From Vampirovibrio chlorellavorus (GTDB lineage Bacteria > Cyanobacteriota > Vampirovibrionia > Vampirovibrionales > Vampirovibrionaceae): a DNA stretch of 64,000 bases. Position numbers and translations under genes: made by a program. This document shows positions 61,333-64,000 of this stretch, piece by piece. Under the pieces are notes generated by a model. It saw only the letters and a list, made by a program, of their open reading frames with translations. It had not been told where the DNA came from and did not search any database. How positions within the stretch are numbered: position 1 is the first letter of the stretch; each line of letters opens with the position of its first letter. Where the stretch lies: contig NZ_QFWH01000010.1 in assembly GCF_003149375.1 (NCBI RefSeq), positions 41,685 to 105,684 on the forward strand. The letters run 5' to 3'.

Positions 61333-61960
61333 GGCCTTGTAAAACTGACGATCCGGCACTCAACAAAAAACACGTGCTTTTTTTCGAGTGACAGTTCTGG
61401 TAATCACGAACACATCTGAACAATCATTTGGGCAGCAACTGCAGTAAGAAGGCATCAAAAGAGATACCATTGGGTGGATAGCGTCTCGGCCATCAATGGA
61501 GGAGAGTACCTGAGACACCAATGGCATACTAACCGTCTGTGCTTTGGCCATGGCGAATCAGAATTGGATGCTGAAGGTTCCATTTCCTACTGACCCGGAA
61601 GGCCCTGAAACCGAATGGAACTGTCCACTTGCCACTGAACCTTACACCCTCCCACCAACAAGTCGAGTACATACTCCATGAGCTTTGGCCACCCGCTGAC
61701 TGAGCTGAAGAAGATTCACACCTATGCTGCCGATTCAAGGGGAATCTGTACAAGGAAAAGTTAGAATATACTTGGGCCTATATATCTACATCTCTCAAAA
61801 CCAATTGCTTCAAGGATGAGCCCAATATACCCTCTGGCTCCAAGCCAGTTGCCTCATGCCGCTGACTACACTTCAGATACGCCGCATAAGCTGAGGCATC
61901 AGTGCCTAGTCTCCTTCCGGCAGATGAGCGATAGGTAAAAAGCTTCAACCAATGGGATAG
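61333..61960. other. Degraded or non-coding stretch
   Basis: About 630 bases with only short frames on both strands. Its base composition is close to the core genome rather than the AT-rich genes around it. I see no recognisable protein, repeat or RNA in it; a 43-codon frame (61550-61681) has no visible match. Confidence 0.4.
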
Positions 61961-62113
61961 AGGCAATTAGCCCGCATCAATCAGGCCATGGACGGCGTGG
62001 ATTCCATCTTCGGCCTCGGTACCATGCGGCTGGGCTCGCAAGGATTTCGAGTTCCAGCACAATTCTTGTATGGCAGAGTTGGGCCGAATGTGCCGCTGTA
62101 TAGCTCACTCTGA
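61961..62113 (+). pseudogene. Remnant of umuC (Y-family DNA polymerase C-terminal region)
   Basis: After a stop codon the frame reads RQLARINQAMDGVDSIFG then LGTMRLGSQGF, matching in style the C-terminal UmuC segment (a helix, then GxGTxRLGSQG), then loses similarity and stops at 62113. There is no start codon and no upstream polymerase body, so it is a fragment. The assignment is from memory of the family and could be wrong. Confidence 0.4.
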
Positions 62114-62333
62114 ATCATACGCAATCTCGCCATGGTTCATCTCCTTGCCTGCAGCCAGCTAGCAAGGGTGGGCTGGGGGGGTAACACCCTCGGCCATGGC
62201 GTTATATCTAGCTTAAGGTATATCCTAAAGGGGGGTGGGGTTGTGGATAATGAGTTAAGGCTGAAAAAATACAAACCATTTCTGGCTACGTGCGCATTAT
62301 GGCGAACACTATAGGTACCTTTTTTAAGCATTA
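62114..62333. other. Spacer before the reverse transcriptase leader
   Basis: About 220 bases without a gene. It contains G-runs and becomes AT-rich towards the extended -10 at 62334. Nothing else recognised. Confidence 0.4.
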
Positions 62334-62342
62334 TGTTATGAT
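62334..62342 (+). promoter_or_regulatory. Extended -10 (TGTTATGAT) of the reverse transcriptase leader RNA
   Basis: TG (62334-62335) followed by T and TATGAT (62337-62342) is an extended -10. No -35 is needed or seen. Transcription would start near 62349, just before the first hairpin. Confidence 0.5.
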
Positions 62343-62348
62343 AGCTCT

Positions 62349-62616
62349 GCTTTAAGCGCTAGGCTTAAAGGGAGGCTGTTGATTCTGTCAATCCAGTTAA
62401 ACATTACGATTAGTCGCCAGACTATGATTAATATTTGATTGATCGGCATGAGGGACACCTCAAGTTCATTAAAGCATTCATCGTTTCAATGTGTCCTGTG
62501 CATTCAATGTGCAGGGAACAGGGTTGCATTCATTAAAGCAACTGAGTTGTTACCAGAAGAGACTTTATAGGTTGACACGTGACCTGTGCTCTTCTGGTTC
62601 TGCTGGAAAGGGTATT
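62349..62616 (+). ncRNA. Structured RNA upstream of a reverse transcriptase, putative template ncRNA
   Basis: About 268 nt between an extended -10 and the reverse transcriptase start, packed with perfect hairpins: CTTTAAGC/GCTTAAAG (62350-62370), TAGTC/GACTA (62411-62424), TGAGG/CCTCA (62449-62462), CCTGTGCAT/ATGTGCAGG with two wobbles (62495-62515), ACCAGAAGAG/CTCTTCTGGT (62552-62598) enclosing ATAGGT/ACCTGT. Two direct repeats, TTCATTAAAGCA (62465, 62529) and GCATTCAT (62474, 62526), flank the fourth hairpin. No frame of useful length exists. Length and position match the ncRNAs known for DRT2 and DRT9. Boundaries are inferred. Confidence 0.6.
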
Positions 62617-64000
62617 GTGGAACAGACTTGGTATCGCAAAAAAAATTATCCCCATTTCGATACAGCTCTACCCTACAAAGTGGCTCATGATTATGTCACT
62701 AATCCAGACAACATAAGGCAGCATGCCTTTTTCCCCTTCTTGTCTTTTGAGCAAAAGATTCGAAGATTTAAGAAAAAGCCAAAAACTCGCCCCATCAAAT
62801 TTGCATCGCATCGTGACGGATATATATTTTCTTATTATGCCCACTTACTCACTCAGCCTTATGAGGATCTACTGAAAAGTGCCAATTTGGATAAAGTTGT
62901 TTTGGCATATCGTTCTGGCATAGGGAATAATATTACTTTCGCTAAAGAGGCTTTTGACCAAATAGAACGTCTTGGGAATTGTGTGGCTATTGGGTTTGAT
63001 ATTACAGGCTTTTTTGACAGCCTTGATCATACAGAACTCAAAAAAAAATGGGCTACACTGCTAGGAAAAACAAGCTTGCCCTCAGACCACTACAAAGTCT
63101 ACAGAGCAATAACAAAATACGCTCATGTAGACTTAGTCAAATGCCAGGAACGGTTAAAATTGACGAGAAAACAAAAAAAAGAAAAGCGCCCCATTTGTAG
63201 CACTACCGAATTCAGAACACTAATACGCACAGAAGCCAACAACGAAGCTTCTCTCATACAAGTGAACCCTCTCAATACAGGCATTCCTCAAGGCTCTTCT
63301 ATTTCTGCGCTTCTCGCAAATGTATATATGTATGTGTTTGATAAAACAATGCATCAATTGGCTGAAACCCTTGGAGGCGTCTACTATCGCTACAGCGATG
63401 ATATTTTCTGGGCTTGCCCAATAGAGCATGAAGCCCTAATTAAAGACGAAGTCAAGAAACATATTTTAAAGCTAGGCCCGCAGTTTCAGATTCAAGATGA
63501 AAAAACAATTACCACACACTTTGAAAAGGATGAGAGCGGCTTATTGAAAATACGCTCAGGTGATAAACCTTTTCAATATCTAGGATTTCTTTTTGATGGA
63601 CAGCGACGGCTGATGCGTTCACAGACCCTATCCAGATTTTGGCGAAAGTTTTCATTTTCAGTCCAAAAAGCCCGTAAGGATGCTTTAAGTTCCATCACTA
63701 AGCAAAGGAATCCAAAACTTTTTAAGCGGAAGCTGTATAAAAAATATACCCACTTGGGAAGCACAAATTTTTTGAGCTATGCAAAGCGTGCGGCTATAAC
63801 AATGAATGGCGAGAAAGGTGAGTGGAAAAAAGAGCCCTGCTGGAAACAAATCAAGAAGCATTGGCAAAAGGTACAAAGCGAGAACTCATACGGTAACTTT
63901 CTGAAGGCAGAGCATGGCGCAGCCCAATTGCCAGAAGGCCTCCCAATTCTGCCAGCGATAGTCGTAGCGGATTTCAAGCTTTCTGAATTTGCCCAGCCAA
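62617..64000 (+). CDS. Defence-associated reverse transcriptase (DRT2/UG2-like), 3' end outside window
   Basis: Open from GTG 62617 to the window end, at least 461 codons; GGAAAGGG precedes the GTG. Reverse-transcriptase motifs in order: KTRPIKFASHRDGYIFSYYA (motif 1-2 region), catalytic Asp128 in AIGFDITGFFDSLDH (motif A), GIPQGSSISALLANVYM (222-238, motif B-like), Tyr-Ser-Asp261-Asp262 in YYRYSDDIFW (motif C), and FQYLGFLFDG (319-328, motif E-like). The N-terminus TWYRKKNYPHFDTALPYK is not that of retrons or group II introns (no maturase or VTG motif seen). A stand-alone gene with a structured leader suggests DRT2, which I judge from memory, so a UG-class search should decide. Confidence 0.85.
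   Translation, partial: MEQTWYRKKNYPHFDTALPYKVAHDYVTNPDNIRQHAFFPFLSFEQKIRRFKKKPKTRPIKFASHRDGYIFSYYAHLLTQPYEDLLKSANLDKVVLAYRSGIGNNITFAKEAFDQIERLGNCVAIGFDITGFFDSLDHTELKKKWATLLGKTSLPSDHYKVYRAITKYAHVDLVKCQERLKLTRKQKKEKRPICSTTEFRTLIRTEANNEASLIQVNPLNTGIPQGSSISALLANVYMYVFDKTMHQLAETLGGVYYRYSDDIFWACPIEHEALIKDEVKKHILKLGPQFQIQDEKTITTHFEKDESGLLKIRSGDKPFQYLGFLFDGQRRLMRSQTLSRFWRKFSFSVQKARKDALSSITKQRNPKLFKRKLYKKYTHLGSTNFLSYAKRAAITMNGEKGEWKKEPCWKQIKKHWQKVQSENSYGNFLKAEHGAAQLPEGLPILPAIVVADFKLSEFAQP

Noticed and set aside
62465..62528. 64-nt unit between the 12-nt repeats as a DRT2-like endless ORF
   Set aside because: It contains TAA, and since 64 is not a multiple of 3 the stop enters every frame; only the 52-nt unit is stop-free.
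62349..62616. Retron msr/msd
   Set aside because: No flanking a1/a2 inverted repeat enclosing the region is visible, and the protein lacks the retron VTG-type motif.
1..64000. CRISPR array
   Set aside because: No regularly spaced identical repeats longer than the small duplications listed were seen.

Overview
This window is a bacterial chromosome segment, probably from a non-photosynthetic relative of Cyanobacteria (Vampirovibrionia/Melainabacteria type). That placement is inference. It rests on a cyanobacterial-style porin with an N-terminal SLH domain and coiled coil, system II cytochrome c maturation proteins (CcsA and Ccs1), an AMIN-TPR protein, a Thr/Glu-rich lipoprotein, and the absence of any photosynthesis gene. 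A calpain-like protease with a ubiquitin-interacting-motif-like helix would suit a bacterium that lives on eukaryotic cells.

Bases 1-56219 are ordinary, GC-rich core genome. In order they hold: the 3' part of a Rel (p)ppGpp synthetase; purH; a run of cystathionine beta-synthase, calpain-like protease, cystathionine gamma-lyase/synthase and aroE; pepA with a histone-H1-like tail; a SpoIID/LytB protein; nnr; a HEAT-repeat protein; a DUF1573-cytochrome c fusion; a ROK sugar kinase; rsmA-ispE (overlapping); a two-component system; a tandem-fused malic enzyme divergent from leuB; ndk; an AMIN-TPR protein with ccsA and ccs1; a J-domain protein; a STAS protein; alaS; the SLH porin; a Nudix regulator; hemD with an O-methyltransferase; a small lipoprotein; cutA; mreB-trmL; a Crp-family regulator; a DUF547 protein; an aldo/keto reductase; and a heterodimeric ABC exporter. 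Four genes have a -10-like hexamer only 6-7 nt before the ATG and look leaderless.

A tRNA-Val(GAC) at 56144-56219 marks a sharp change. Everything to its right (56220-64000) looks like a mobile or defence island: visibly AT-richer in its coding parts, gene-sparse, and with degraded stretches. It contains a compact, overlapping type II restriction-modification cluster (C5-cytosine methyltransferase, PD-(D/E)XK nuclease, Vsr), a convergent antirestriction gene ardA, a membrane protein ending at a (GA)5 tract that may be a frameshift, a umuC remnant, and at the right edge an intact but window-truncated reverse transcriptase.

The reverse transcriptase is the most interesting item. It starts at a GTG at 62617 and is open to the end of the window (at least 461 codons), with GIPQGSS and YSDD motifs. 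About 270 nt directly upstream are packed with hairpins behind an extended -10. This is the architecture of stand-alone defence-associated reverse transcriptases (DRT2/UG2-like) with an upstream template ncRNA. Inside that leader, an 8-nt direct repeat brackets a 52-nt unit that, if concatenated, has no stop codon in any sense frame, resembling the endless-ORF logic of DRT2.
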